From Vagococcus intermedius (lineage in GTDB: Bacteria > Bacillota > Bacilli > Lactobacillales > Vagococcaceae), in contig NZ_CP110232.1 in the NCBI RefSeq assembly GCF_029144185.1, positions 1,178,001-1,242,000 of the forward strand: a stretch of 64,000 bases of DNA, read 5' to 3'. Positions 34,499-43,177 of the stretch are shown here, in pieces (the first letter of the stretch is position 1; each line of letters starts with the position of its first letter). The notes beneath the pieces were generated by a model, which saw only the letters and a program-made list of their open reading frames with translations, was not told where the DNA came from and ran no database searches. Both the position numbers and the translations under genes were made by a program.

Positions 34499-35023
34499 TT
34501 AAATCAGATAACTTAAATCATTTATTTTATGAATGATATGTTGACCTGTTTCAGTTATTTCTAAAAATGACACACCGCCTTCTACTCCAGAAAATGTTGC
34601 CTCTTTTAAACCGTGCAACTCTCTATCTAAAAACATAGCGTGAAAAAGTGATAGAATTTCTCCATGAGATACAATAATAATTGTTTTGTACTCGAAGGTT
34701 AATACTTTTTGGTAAAATGGCACGAGCTGATCCCAAGCCGAATCCACAATATTTTTGTCAGAAATATTAGTCCTCAGCCCTTTTTCATAACCGACTTTGA
34801 CTATATTTAATAGATTATTTAAAGCAGCTGTGGTATTTTTAGCTCTTAATAAATCAGATGTATAAAGAACTATTTCCTCATCACCAAGTTCTTTCAACAA
34901 ATTTTCAGCAATTTTATTAGCCTGTTCTTTACCAGTATCTGTTAAATCCCAGTCTATTAGTGATTCAACCTGATGATTATAATTATTTACTGCTTCTGGG
35001 TGTTGAACTGTTATGATTTTCAT
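34499..35023 (-). CDS. histidine phosphatase-family protein with altered RHG motif
   Basis: 174 residues with the phosphoglycerate-mutase-like layout: IDWDLTDTGKEQANKIAENL, YTSDLLRAKNTTAAL and the second catalytic motif IVSHGEILSLFHAMF. The N-terminal RHG is QHP (ITVQHPEAVN): the catalytic His is kept but the phosphate-binding Arg is Gln. Such QH variants occur in other Firmicutes. Activity is uncertain. The gene stands alone, divergent from a GNAT gene. Confidence 0.75.
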   Translation of the reverse strand: MKIITVQHPEAVNNYNHQVESLIDWDLTDTGKEQANKIAENLLKELGDEEIVLYTSDLLRAKNTTAALNNLLNIVKVGYEKGLRTNISDKNIVDSAWDQLVPFYQKVLTFEYKTIIIVSHGEILSLFHAMFLDRELHGLKEATFSGVEGGVSFLEITETGQHIIHKINDLSYLI

Positions 35024-35225
35024 AGCCTTCCCTCATTTCAACCTAATTTTAACGTTTCTTTATTTTCAGATTATCACATCATTGAAATTACAACAAGCCT
35101 TACCCTCCCTTAAGAAAATATATCATTTATTCAGAAAAAGTTCCCTTGCTTTCTACTACTATAAAAACTATGATAAAATAGTAGTAGTGATGATTACGAG
35201 TTATTTTACAGGAGGTTATGTTCTC

Positions 35226-35660
35226 ATGATTATTTTAAAAACAGACGATATAAACAGTCAAATTTATCAAGATGCGCTGGCTATCCGTAAACAAGTCTTT
35301 GTAGCCGAACAAAATATTCCTGAAACCATTGAAATTTCAGAAGAAAACCAAGCCGTTTATTTTGTCTCCTATAACCACCTTAAACAGCCCTTAGGAACAT
35401 GTCGTATTAAATTGGTTGCCAATAATACTTATAAAATACAACGTTTTGCAGTCTTGAAAAGTGCTCGTAAACGACATATTGGCACACGTCTTTTAGAAGC
35501 TGTCGAATCATATGCAAAAAGTAAACATGTTACAGCCATCAAATTAGAAGCACAGTGTAGCGCTCAAGGCTTTTATGAACGATGTCATTACAATCCTACT
35601 AGTGATATTTTTTACGAAGCTGGGATTCCTCACCAAGAGATGAAAAAAGAACTAGTCTAA
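35226..35660 (+). CDS. GNAT-family N-acetyltransferase
   Basis: 144 residues from the ATG at 35226, which has AGGAGG ten bases upstream; the open frame upstream of it is not coding. Contains RKQVFVAEQNIPETIE, GTCRIKL, the acetyl-CoA loop RFAVLKSARKRHIGTRLLEA and a final AQGFYERCHYNPTSDIFYEAGIPHQEM, close to YjcF/ElaA-type acetyltransferases. The substrate is unknown. Confidence 0.85.
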   Translation: MIILKTDDINSQIYQDALAIRKQVFVAEQNIPETIEISEENQAVYFVSYNHLKQPLGTCRIKLVANNTYKIQRFAVLKSARKRHIGTRLLEAVESYAKSKHVTAIKLEAQCSAQGFYERCHYNPTSDIFYEAGIPHQEMKKELV

Positions 35661-35676
35661 TTTATTAGACTAGTTC
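35649..35676. terminator. bidirectional terminator between GNAT and ROK genes
   Basis: Perfect stem GAACTAGTCTAAT (35649-35661) with ATTAGACTAGTTC (35664-35676); it contains the GNAT stop codon and overlaps the end of the convergent ROK gene. Confidence 0.85.
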
Positions 35677-36575
35677 TTTTTCTCTAAGTAGTTAAAATTA
35701 GCTACTGCGCCTAGTAAATTAGCACGATTTCCTAACTTAGACTGTTTAATTATAGGTTTTACCAAAGGTAATTCGGAAATTTCCATAATCCTATTTATTT
35801 CTTGTTCTAAGTAGTCAAACAATAAAGATTGCCTACTAATACCGCCACCGATAGAAATGATTTCTGGATCTATAATTGTTTGTAGGTTAAATAACTGCTT
35901 AACAAAAACTTTAATGTAGTTTTCAAATAATTTTACTGCATATTTATCGCCTTCAGTTAGTTTTTCAAAAAAGTAATAACCGTCGACTTCTGTTTTTTCT
36001 TTCCCTATTAAATCAGCGTAGTGATGACATAGCATTTTAGAACTACAAATCATAGCAAAAGAATCTTTCTTAGCGTCTGAATCTGCTTGTGTTTGAATCG
36101 ATGAAAATTCACCTGCACTTAAATGATGACCTTTTAGCAACGTATTGTTAACGATAATTCCACCACCAATACCTGTTCCAATAACTAAAGCGATGCCAGT
36201 CTCTGTCCCTTGTAAAACTCCTAACCATTTCTCTCCTAAGGCTGCACATTTTCCATCATTTTCTAAAGCGACTTTTGTTTGACAAGCTTCTTCTAATAAT
36301 TTTTTGACATTTTGTTGATGGAGAAATTTTAAAGCGCCACCATGTAGCATATAACCCGTTTTTGAGTTCACCACCCCAGGTAGACTAACAGCAAGTGGTA
36401 AAGGTTGATTGCCTGCCAATAATTGATAGATAGCGCTTATTTTTTCTAAAAACATCTGTTGATCTGTTGGTGTTGGACAATTATTTTCTTGCTTAATATT
36501 TCCTAAATCATCAATTAAAGCGTATTTAATTGCACTACCTCCAATATCAAGACAAACATAGTGTCTTACTCCCAT
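35670..36575 (-). CDS. ROK-family sugar kinase
   Basis: 301 residues with the ATP-binding start YVCLDIGGSAIKYALIDDLG, ENDGKCAALGEKWLG and the glycine-rich VIGTGIGGGIIVN. The zinc-binding CxCGxxGC signature of many ROK kinases is missing (SAGEFSSIQTQADSDAKKDS occupies that place), as in the beta-glucoside kinase-type branch. It would phosphorylate a hexose or glycoside in the cytoplasm. Monocistronic, with GGAGGGTG before the ATG. Confidence 0.85.
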   Translation of the reverse strand: MGVRHYVCLDIGGSAIKYALIDDLGNIKQENNCPTPTDQQMFLEKISAIYQLLAGNQPLPLAVSLPGVVNSKTGYMLHGGALKFLHQQNVKKLLEEACQTKVALENDGKCAALGEKWLGVLQGTETGIALVIGTGIGGGIIVNNTLLKGHHLSAGEFSSIQTQADSDAKKDSFAMICSSKMLCHHYADLIGKEKTEVDGYYFFEKLTEGDKYAVKLFENYIKVFVKQLFNLQTIIDPEIISIGGGISRQSLLFDYLEQEINRIMEISELPLVKPIIKQSKLGNRANLLGAVANFNYLEKKN

Positions 36576-36624
36576 AAATCACCCTCCTTTATTCATCATA
36601 ATATTATAACATATATCCAGCCGT

Positions 36625-36677
36625 AAAAAATACCAGCCAACCAACTAAAAGATAGGTTGATTGGTTGGTATTTTTTT
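36625..36677 (-). terminator. terminator after the ABC permease gene
   Basis: AAAAAATACCAGCCAACCAA pairs with TTGGTTGGTATTTTTT (one bulge), directly at the permease stop codon. Confidence 0.8.
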
Positions 36678-37398
36678 ATCTAAGCGATAATTTTCGGGTA
36701 AGTAATTTTATTATGACAGTCAAAGCTAAACTAATGACTAGAGCTATAACCATCACAGACCATTGATTATTCTCAATAAAATACAGCATATCATTAATGA
36801 TTGGATAAATTCTTTCCGCTACAAAATCTGCTGCAGCTATAATAATACCCAGTATCGTGATTATTAGGATAATAGATGTTATTATGACACTTTTAATTGA
36901 AAATCGCTTGATTAGTGCGACAAAAAACCAGGCTATAAGGCTAAAAATAAACAGTTTTAATGCTTCATAAACTATCTGTGCTATCGGATCAAGTAGTATA
37001 CTATCAATAAATAACCATTTGTTACTAATTGGTTTGACAGCAACTATGAAATTTAGCAACCAGGGATACACTATCATCTGGATGATAGATACAGATATTG
37101 CTACAAAAATCATCATTAGCAAGTTACCAATAAATTGTGTTTTACGAGAAATATTAAACTGGGAAAAAATTGTCATACCTTGATTAATAACACTATACCA
37201 TAGTAAAAATACCATTAAAATTATTGTATTTTGCATAGCTGATTCCGCGATAGAAATTGTTAGTGGCTTAGTGTCCCCAGTTAGGAAATTAAAAATAAGC
37301 GGTATGATAAGATCTAATAAAATCCACATTGTTAATGTCACTACTACCCAAGGACCTAGACTTTTAAGATTATACTTTAATACTTTGCTTAATTTCAC
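36676..37398 (-). CDS. ABC transporter permease of a GntR-ABC operon
   Basis: About 240 residues from the GTG at 37398, preferred over the GTG at 37407, which lies only two bases from AAGGAG. Six hydrophobic helices, hydrophobic throughout, no sequence family recognised beyond ABC-2-like permease. It overlaps the ATPase gene end by 29 bases, so translation is coupled. With the GntR and ATPase genes it forms a YtrA/BcrA-like transport operon, a type often induced by cell-wall-active peptides. Confidence 0.75.
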   Translation of the reverse strand: MKLSKVLKYNLKSLGPWVVVTLTMWILLDLIIPLIFNFLTGDTKPLTISIAESAMQNTIILMVFLLWYSVINQGMTIFSQFNISRKTQFIGNLLMMIFVAISVSIIQMIVYPWLLNFIVAVKPISNKWLFIDSILLDPIAQIVYEALKLFIFSLIAWFFVALIKRFSIKSVIITSIILIITILGIIIAAADFVAERIYPIINDMLYFIENNQWSVMVIALVISLALTVIIKLLTRKLSLR

Positions 37399-38263
37399 GC
37401 CAATCACGCTCCTTCATTGAAGTTAATTCGATAAATATTTTTTGCAAGTCAACACTTTTAACTTGGATGGATGGCGGGATATCACCAACATTTCCGTAAA
37501 CATAAATAGTTTGTTGATTCCCTATAGCTTCGCGACCCACAATTGATAAGCCTTTAGAGATTTCCTGGATATCACGAATCGCTCCTGTTAGTGCCCAAGA
37601 CTTTTCTAAAATAGTTTCAGCCGTTTCATTTACTGAAATAACCCCTTCATTTAAAATTAGAACCGTATCAATCATATGTGATACCTCTTCAATTAAATGG
37701 GTCGAGATAACAAATGTTCTTGTTTTTTTTGAAAAATTATCTAATAATTCTTTATAAAAAAGCTCTCTGTGATTAGCATCTAAACCTAAGGTTGGCTCAT
37801 CAAAAAAGATAAATTTAGCTGGAACACATAGACCCAAAATAACATTTAAGATAGAACGATACCCTGTAGATAGCTTGTCAATTCGTTGCTTAACATCTAA
37901 TTCAAACACCTCAACTAAATGATCACATAAAGCCTCATCAAAATCTGGATAAAAACTTTTAGCTAGTTTAAAATATTTATTCACCTTCAAATGGTCACTA
38001 TTATTAAATAGTAGCGTATCATTTATTAAAAATAGTTCTGCTAGTAAGTCATCCTTTTCAAAAATGACCTCGCCATCTAACTTAACTTCTCCTTTGTTTG
38101 GGAGAACACGATTATTAATTATATTTAATAAGGTACTCTTCCCTACCCCATTCCGCCCTAATAAGCCGTAAATATGCCCCTCTTCTAAGGTACATGAGAT
38201 ATTTTTTAACACATCTATCCCGCTATATTTTCTTTGAATATTACGAATTTCTAATTTGGTCAT
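37370..38263 (-). CDS. ABC transporter ATP-binding protein
   Basis: 297 residues from the ATG at 38263 (AAAGGGGA upstream). Walker A LLGRNGVGKSTLLNI, a degenerate signature KLSTGYRSILNVILG, Walker B FIFFDEPTLGLD, and the switch His in FVISTHLIEEV. The C-terminal 80 residues are a non-conserved extension typical of YtrB-like ATPases. Its start overlaps the GntR gene end, and its end overlaps the permease start. Confidence 0.9.
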   Translation of the reverse strand: MTKLEIRNIQRKYSGIDVLKNISCTLEEGHIYGLLGRNGVGKSTLLNIINNRVLPNKGEVKLDGEVIFEKDDLLAELFLINDTLLFNNSDHLKVNKYFKLAKSFYPDFDEALCDHLVEVFELDVKQRIDKLSTGYRSILNVILGLCVPAKFIFFDEPTLGLDANHRELFYKELLDNFSKKTRTFVISTHLIEEVSHMIDTVLILNEGVISVNETAETILEKSWALTGAIRDIQEISKGLSIVGREAIGNQQTIYVYGNVGDIPPSIQVKSVDLQKIFIELTSMKERDWREIKQSIKV

Positions 38264-38627
38264 TATCAAATCCCCTTTCTATTAAGTTAATTAGCTCTTG
38301 TCTCTCCAAACCTAAACGTTTTGCTTCTGTTATTAATTTATTTATATCATGTTGAATAAATTGATTACGCCTTTTTTGATAAATGGTATCACTCCCAGAA
38401 CTAGTGACAAACATTCCTATTCCACGTTTTTTTTCTAAAATATTATCTGCTACCAAAAGATTCATCCCTTTTAAAACTGTTGCTGGGTTGATATTGTATG
38501 CTTTTGATATTTCAGTTGTGGATGGTATCTGTTCACCTATTCCGAAACTGCCCCGTAAAATTCCTTCCTCAATCTGCGATGAAATTTGCTGGTACAAAGG
38601 GATATTACTATTAAAATCAAAATCCAT
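38241..38627 (-). CDS. GntR/YtrA-family transcriptional regulator
   Basis: 128 residues from the ATG at 38627 (AGAGGTG eight bases upstream). Winged helix IPLYQQISSQIEEGILRGSF ... IPSTTEISKAYNINPATVLKGMNLLVADNILEKKRGIGMFV, then the short helical tail of the YtrA subfamily. First gene of the operon with the ATPase and permease, and the likely repressor of all three. Confidence 0.9.
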   Translation of the reverse strand: MDFDFNSNIPLYQQISSQIEEGILRGSFGIGEQIPSTTEISKAYNINPATVLKGMNLLVADNILEKKRGIGMFVTSSGSDTIYQKRRNQFIQHDINKLITEAKRLGLERQELINLIERGFDNDQIRNS

Positions 38628-38846
38628 TATTATGACACCTCTTTTCAAAAATAATCAGAAGTTACAAGCTTAAGTAGGTAATTAGTCAATTACTCATGTA
38701 ACTAACATTACAACATCTACAAAATAAAGTAAACCATTTTTCTATTCTTTTTTTATAAAATTAAGTTAGTCAGTACAAAACTTATTTTTTGTAAGTTTGT
38801 TGTTTTAGAGGTATAATTTACTTACTAAAAGAAAGCAGGTGTTCTT

Positions 38847-39692
38847 ATGAACTTAAATAATTTAAAAATAAAAGAAGTCACACTAAATGTTACTAGTATA
38901 GAAAGGATGATAACTTTTTATACTGAAAAAATAGGCTTACATATTGGGAAACAAACTATGAATACTGTAGAATTACTCCTACCTGGAGAAAAAGAACCCG
39001 CATTGATTTTAAAAGAAACAAAAAAAAAGAACCGACATGTCCCTGGTTTATATCACATAGCCTATTTATTACCAACACGTCCTGCTTTAGCCACTATTAC
39101 TAAACACTTACTCGACCTAGATTATCCCCTAATTGGTGCAAGTGATCACGGTTATAGTGAAGCTATTTATTTAAATGACCCAGAAGAAAATGGAATTGAA
39201 TTATATTGGGACAAACCTGAAAGCCTATGGAACAAACAGCCTGGAGGGAAGATAATCGGTACAACCAATTATCTAGATATTCAATCCTTACTTGAAGAAA
39301 GTCAGGATACTATCACTCCACTTCAGGTTGGAACAATAATGGGTCATATTCATCTTAGTGTATCTGACTTGAAATCAGAGTCTGATTTTTTTACAAAAGT
39401 ATTAGGTTTTACCGTAACATCCAGCTTAAATCAGTCAGCTGATTTTTATGGTATAGACGGCTATCACCATCAATTTGCAGCAAACAATTGGCATTCTAAC
39501 TATCCACGAACAGAAGAAGAAGAACAGAATCAAAATGTTGGACTGAATCAAATAACTGTCCTTGTATCTAAAACGATGTTTAATCAAACGAAAGCTAATT
39601 TAGAAAATAAGAATGTTAAATACAAATTTTATAATAACACCTTACAATTTAGCGATCCTAATAACATAGTATTTAATTATGTTACAAACTAA
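38847..39692 (+). CDS. VOC-family ring-cleavage dioxygenase-like protein (CatE type)
   Basis: 281 residues made of two vicinal-oxygen-chelate halves (about 5-125 and 160-280). The metal ligands are plausible: GLYHIAYLLPTRPAL, GIELYWDKPESLW and MGHIHLSVSDLKSESDFF, plus the ADFYGIDGYHHQFAANNWHS block. Resembles B. subtilis CatE/YfiE-type catechol-2,3-dioxygenases, although the true substrate in this family is often unknown. AAGCAGGTG precedes the ATG. Monocistronic. Confidence 0.85.
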   Translation: MNLNNLKIKEVTLNVTSIERMITFYTEKIGLHIGKQTMNTVELLLPGEKEPALILKETKKKNRHVPGLYHIAYLLPTRPALATITKHLLDLDYPLIGASDHGYSEAIYLNDPEENGIELYWDKPESLWNKQPGGKIIGTTNYLDIQSLLEESQDTITPLQVGTIMGHIHLSVSDLKSESDFFTKVLGFTVTSSLNQSADFYGIDGYHHQFAANNWHSNYPRTEEEEQNQNVGLNQITVLVSKTMFNQTKANLENKNVKYKFYNNTLQFSDPNNIVFNYVTN

Positions 39693-39694
39693 TA

Positions 39695-39741
39695 AAAAAA
39701 GAACCTGACGTTCAAATTGTTCGTGAGGTTCTTTTTTTGTT
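39695..39741 (+). terminator. terminator after the VOC gene
   Basis: AAAAAAAGAACCT with AGGTTCTTTTTTT and a partly paired inner GACG/TTCG region. Confidence 0.85.
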
Positions 39742-40062
39742 TTTTGTTTAGAAAATAAAGTAACAAAAAAATGATGCTTAGACCAGACCGAACGATTGAT
39801 AATATTATCATTTAAGTTAATTAATCATTCGATAAGTTAGTTTTATATGCTTTTTTACAAAAAAAATAAGTCAAACATTATTTTTTTTGTCAAATTTTAT
39901 GTTTCAACAATTCATCTTATACTTCTAAAAAGGCGTTTACAAATCGATAGATAATGGCTTTGTTCATTTTTTTAATATCTATATGCAATAGTTGATTAGA
40001 ATAATTATTATTAAACCATTAATATTAGATATAGTAAATATACTATTTTCAGGAGGAATTAT
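39742..40062 (+). promoter_or_regulatory. adhesin upstream region with dyads
   Basis: 320 bases without a gene. CGAACGATTGAT (39789-39800) and ATTAATCATTCG (39820-39831) form an inverted repeat with 10 of 12 matches. Nested next to it is the perfect palindrome TGATAATATTATCA (39797-39810), which is like a Fur box with the central base missing. The dyads lie more than 200 bases upstream of the adhesin start. No clear -35/-10 was chosen. Confidence 0.45.
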
Positions 40063-42927
40063 ATGAAACATATCGTAAAATCAACTATTTTTTTATTAAT
40101 GGGGGTTATATTTTTTATCGTGTCCCCTCTTTCAATAAAAACTGAAGCGGCTGTTGACCTTACTAAAACTGATTTAATTGATTCATTTGATTTATCAAAA
40201 AATTATATTGAAGACGGAGAAAAATTAACTGCTTCTTTTAACTTTAGTGAAAAAAAAGATACTATTATTAAAGCAGGGGATTTTATAAAATTAGAAATCC
40301 CCTACTCTCAGCAAGTTTCACTTACTGGTTATCGTGCAACAATGTCATTGAAAAACTCAGAAGGGACCGTGCTAGGTGATGTCGTGGTCAACGAACATGA
40401 CGTCCGTGTTACTTTTAATGAGACAGCTGAGAAACTAGAAAACGTGTATGGATTCTTCAGTTTTGAAGCTCAAGCTAGAAATTTTACTGGCGATATTAAT
40501 CTTGAAAATATCACTACTATTTCAACAAATTTCGGGACAAATCTATCATCACACGATTTAGATATTCATCGTGGGCCATCAGGCGAAACAACTGATACCT
40601 TTTATTACAAAACAGGGGATATGCTCCCTTCTGATACTGAACATGTTCGGTGGTTTTTATCAGTAAATCCAAATAAAGAATATGTAGAACGAGAAATTGA
40701 GATTCAAGATCAAATTCAAACAGGCCATGAATTACTAGAAGATAGTTTTAATATTTCAATTTCAGGTCGTGTTTATAACGGTTCTTATTCTCTAAAAGAA
40801 TTTAATGATTTAGGTATTGGTTATATTTCGGTTTCAGGAAAAAATTCATTTTACATTCGAATTTATCACGAATACACAGATCATACTCTTGGTTTCTTCT
40901 ATCTAACAAAAATAATTAATAAAGATCAAAAATCTTTTGAAAACCATTCGCAAGCAACTTTCCAAACAGCTAAATCTAAATCAGAACAAGGAGATTTTAA
41001 TTTTAGTGTAGATAATATTAGCCTAAATGCTGGTGCTGATGGAAATAATAAACCTAATAAAAAACCTGGTGAAATTGAAGAAAAACCTGTAACACCAGAA
41101 GAAGTTCCAGATGAAAATGAAACACCTCCAGTAAAACCTGGTGACAAACCAACAACTGATGGCGGTTCTCAAACTGATCCTGAAGAAGAAAACCCTTCTG
41201 TCGGTACAGAAACAGACGTACCTGAGAAAAAACCAACAACTGATGGCGGTTCTCAAACTGATCCTGAAGAAGAAAACCCTTCTGTTGGCACAGAAACTGA
41301 CGAGCCTGAGAAAAAACCAACAACTGACGGCGGTTCTCAAACTGATCCTGAAGAAGAAAACCCTTCTGTTGGCACAGAAACTGACGTACCTGAGAAAAAA
41401 CCAACAACTGATGGCGGTTCTCAAACTGATCCTGAAGAAGAAAACCCTTCTGTTGGCACAGAAACTGACGAGCCTGAGAAAAAACCAACAACTGACGGCG
41501 GTTCTCAAACTGATCCTGAAGAAGAAAACCCTTCTGTTGGCACAGAAACTGACGTACCTGAGAAAAAACCAACAACTGACGGCGGTTCTCAAACTGATCC
41601 TGAAGAAGAAAACCCTTCTGTTGGCACAGAAACTGACGTACCTGAGAAAAAACCAACAACTGACGGCGGTTCTCAAACTGATCCTGAAGAAGAAAACCCT
41701 TCTGTTGGCACAGAAACTGACGAGCCTGAGAAAAAACCAACAACTGACGGCGGTTCTCAAACTGATCCTGAAGAAGAAAACCCTTCTGTTGGCACAGAAA
41801 CTGACGAGCCTGAGAAAAAACCAACAACTGATGGCGGTTCTCAAACTGATCCTGAAGAAGAAAACCCTTCTGTTGGCACAGAAACAGACGTACCTGAGAA
41901 AAAACCAACAACTGATGGCGGTTCTCAAACTGATCCTGAAGAAGAAAACCCTTCTGTTGGCACAGAAACTGACGAGCCTGAGAAAAAACCAACAACTGAT
42001 GGCGGTTCTCAAACTGATCCTGAAGAAGAAAACCCTTCTGTTGGTACAGAAACAGACGTACCTGAGAAAAAACCAACAACTGATGGCGGTTCTCAAACTG
42101 ATCCTGAAGAAGAAAACCCTTCTGTTGGCACAGAAACTGACGAGCCTGAGAAAAAACCAACAACTGATGGCGGTTCTCAAACTGATCCTGAAGAAGAAAA
42201 CCCTTCTGTTGGCACAGAAACAGACGTACCTGAGAAAAAACCAACAACTGATGGCGGTTCTCAAACTGATCCTGAAGAAGAAAACCCTTCTGTCGGTACA
42301 GAAACAGACGTACCTGAGAAAAAACCAACAACTGATGGCGGTTCTCAAACTGATTCTGAAGAAGAAAACCCTTCTGTTGGCACAGAAACTGACGTACCTG
42401 AGAAAAAACCAACAACTGATGGCGGTTCTCAAACTGATCCTGAAGAAGAAAACCCTTCTGTCGGTACAGAAACAGACGTACCTGAGAAAAAACCAACAAC
42501 TGATGGTGACTCTCAAATACATAAATTAAATTCAGATAAAAAAACTTTAGTTAATAACTATCTTCATAGCGCTAATAGAGAATCTGTTAAAGAAATAATT
42601 AATAAAAAAGCATCTGCAAACAATATCTCTGTAGCTAACGATGAGGATAAAGAAAAAACAATAACAGGTTTATTCAACCGAGCTAACGTATCTAATAGTC
42701 AAGATAGTCATACAGAGAAATTTCCTAGCCGAGCTACCTCTATTAATAATAAAGAAATAAAAGGAAATTCATCAAATAATATGAAACGAACAAAATCGGA
42801 TAATAATATCACTAGTAACAAGAAATTACCGCAAACGGGTGAAGAAAATCAAAAAGATCTTCTTTTTGTAGGAGTACTACTCACTCTCTCTGCCTCAATT
42901 GCAGGTATGATACGTTATAAAAAATAA
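40063..42927 (+). CDS. LPXTG-anchored adhesin with 16 tandem 28-residue repeats
   Basis: 954 residues. Signal peptide 1-29 or 30 (ending KTEA-A), an A region to about 325 with the Ig-like fold of Cna/Sdr-type adhesins (DLSKNYIEDGEKLTASFNFS ... RWFLSVNPNKEYVEREIEIQ), a Pro-rich hinge, then repeats from residue 362 to 809. Each repeat is 28 residues, KPTTDGGSQTDP ... EK, strongly acidic. A 110-residue Asn/Ser-rich region follows, then LPQTG (922-926), a hydrophobic helix and RYKK for sortase anchoring. The repeats act as a wall-spanning stalk. AGGAGG precedes the ATG. The ligand is unknown; fibrinogen or collagen would be guesses. Confidence 0.92.
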   Translation: MKHIVKSTIFLLMGVIFFIVSPLSIKTEAAVDLTKTDLIDSFDLSKNYIEDGEKLTASFNFSEKKDTIIKAGDFIKLEIPYSQQVSLTGYRATMSLKNSEGTVLGDVVVNEHDVRVTFNETAEKLENVYGFFSFEAQARNFTGDINLENITTISTNFGTNLSSHDLDIHRGPSGETTDTFYYKTGDMLPSDTEHVRWFLSVNPNKEYVEREIEIQDQIQTGHELLEDSFNISISGRVYNGSYSLKEFNDLGIGYISVSGKNSFYIRIYHEYTDHTLGFFYLTKIINKDQKSFENHSQATFQTAKSKSEQGDFNFSVDNISLNAGADGNNKPNKKPGEIEEKPVTPEEVPDENETPPVKPGDKPTTDGGSQTDPEEENPSVGTETDVPEKKPTTDGGSQTDPEEENPSVGTETDEPEKKPTTDGGSQTDPEEENPSVGTETDVPEKKPTTDGGSQTDPEEENPSVGTETDEPEKKPTTDGGSQTDPEEENPSVGTETDVPEKKPTTDGGSQTDPEEENPSVGTETDVPEKKPTTDGGSQTDPEEENPSVGTETDEPEKKPTTDGGSQTDPEEENPSVGTETDEPEKKPTTDGGSQTDPEEENPSVGTETDVPEKKPTTDGGSQTDPEEENPSVGTETDEPEKKPTTDGGSQTDPEEENPSVGTETDVPEKKPTTDGGSQTDPEEENPSVGTETDEPEKKPTTDGGSQTDPEEENPSVGTETDVPEKKPTTDGGSQTDPEEENPSVGTETDVPEKKPTTDGGSQTDSEEENPSVGTETDVPEKKPTTDGGSQTDPEEENPSVGTETDVPEKKPTTDGDSQIHKLNSDKKTLVNNYLHSANRESVKEIINKKASANNISVANDEDKEKTITGLFNRANVSNSQDSHTEKFPSRATSINNKEIKGNSSNNMKRTKSDNNITSNKKLPQTGEENQKDLLFVGVLLTLSASIAGMIRYKK
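41146..42489 (+). repeat. 16 tandem 84-bp coding repeats
   Basis: Sixteen contiguous units of 84 bases, nearly identical, with a diverged seventeenth start (TGATGGTGAC). Units differ mainly at one codon (GTA or GAG in TD-V/E-PEK) and at a few silent sites (GAT/GAC, GTTGGC/GTCGGT, ACA/ACT). In order the V/E states are V E V E V V E E V E V E V V V V; unit 15 also has TCT for CCT. Because 84 is divisible by three and stops are absent, long false frames appear on both strands. Confidence 0.97.
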
Positions 42928-42929
42928 GT

Positions 42930-42966
42930 AAAAAGCTAATTGTCTATTTAAGATAATTAGCTTTTT
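42930..42966 (+). terminator. terminator after the adhesin gene
   Basis: AAAAAGCTAATT pairs with AATTAGCTTTTTT. Confidence 0.85.
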
Positions 42967-43074
42967 TATTTATTAAACTAGCTAATTCACAAATAGCCTA
43001 AATTAGCTAACAAAAACTCAAAAAATAATCTTTTAATAGTAAAATTCTCAATAAAATAGTGTTATTATACGATT

Positions 43075-43113
43075 TTGACAAATTCACAAGCACTGATAAT
43101 GATTTTCAATAAG
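43075..43113 (+). promoter_or_regulatory. ECF operon promoter with Fur-like box
   Basis: -35 TTGACA at 43075-43080. GATAATGATTTTCAATAAG at 43095-43113 matches the 19-base Fur consensus at 14 positions and covers the likely -10 region, suggesting repression by an iron- or metal-sensing Fur-family protein. Confidence 0.55.
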
Positions 43114-43177
43114 CCTTTATGTTAGAATGAATTAGCTTTATATGTGTCATATTATTATTATTTGAGAGGAGTTCATT

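Noticed and set aside
35013-35225. N-terminal extension of the GNAT protein
   Set aside because: The extended frame has no ribosome site and reads as non-coding; AGGAGG with correct spacing precedes the ATG at 35226.
41146-42489. CRISPR-like direct repeats
   Set aside because: Units are contiguous 84-bp coding repeats without unique spacers, inside a surface-protein gene.
41023-42529. Long open frames of 460-500 codons on both strands over the adhesin repeats
   Set aside because: They arise because the 84-bp unit is divisible by three and free of stops in several frames. They have no ribosome sites, and their proteins are monotonous repeats; the adhesin frame has a signal peptide and an LPXTG end.
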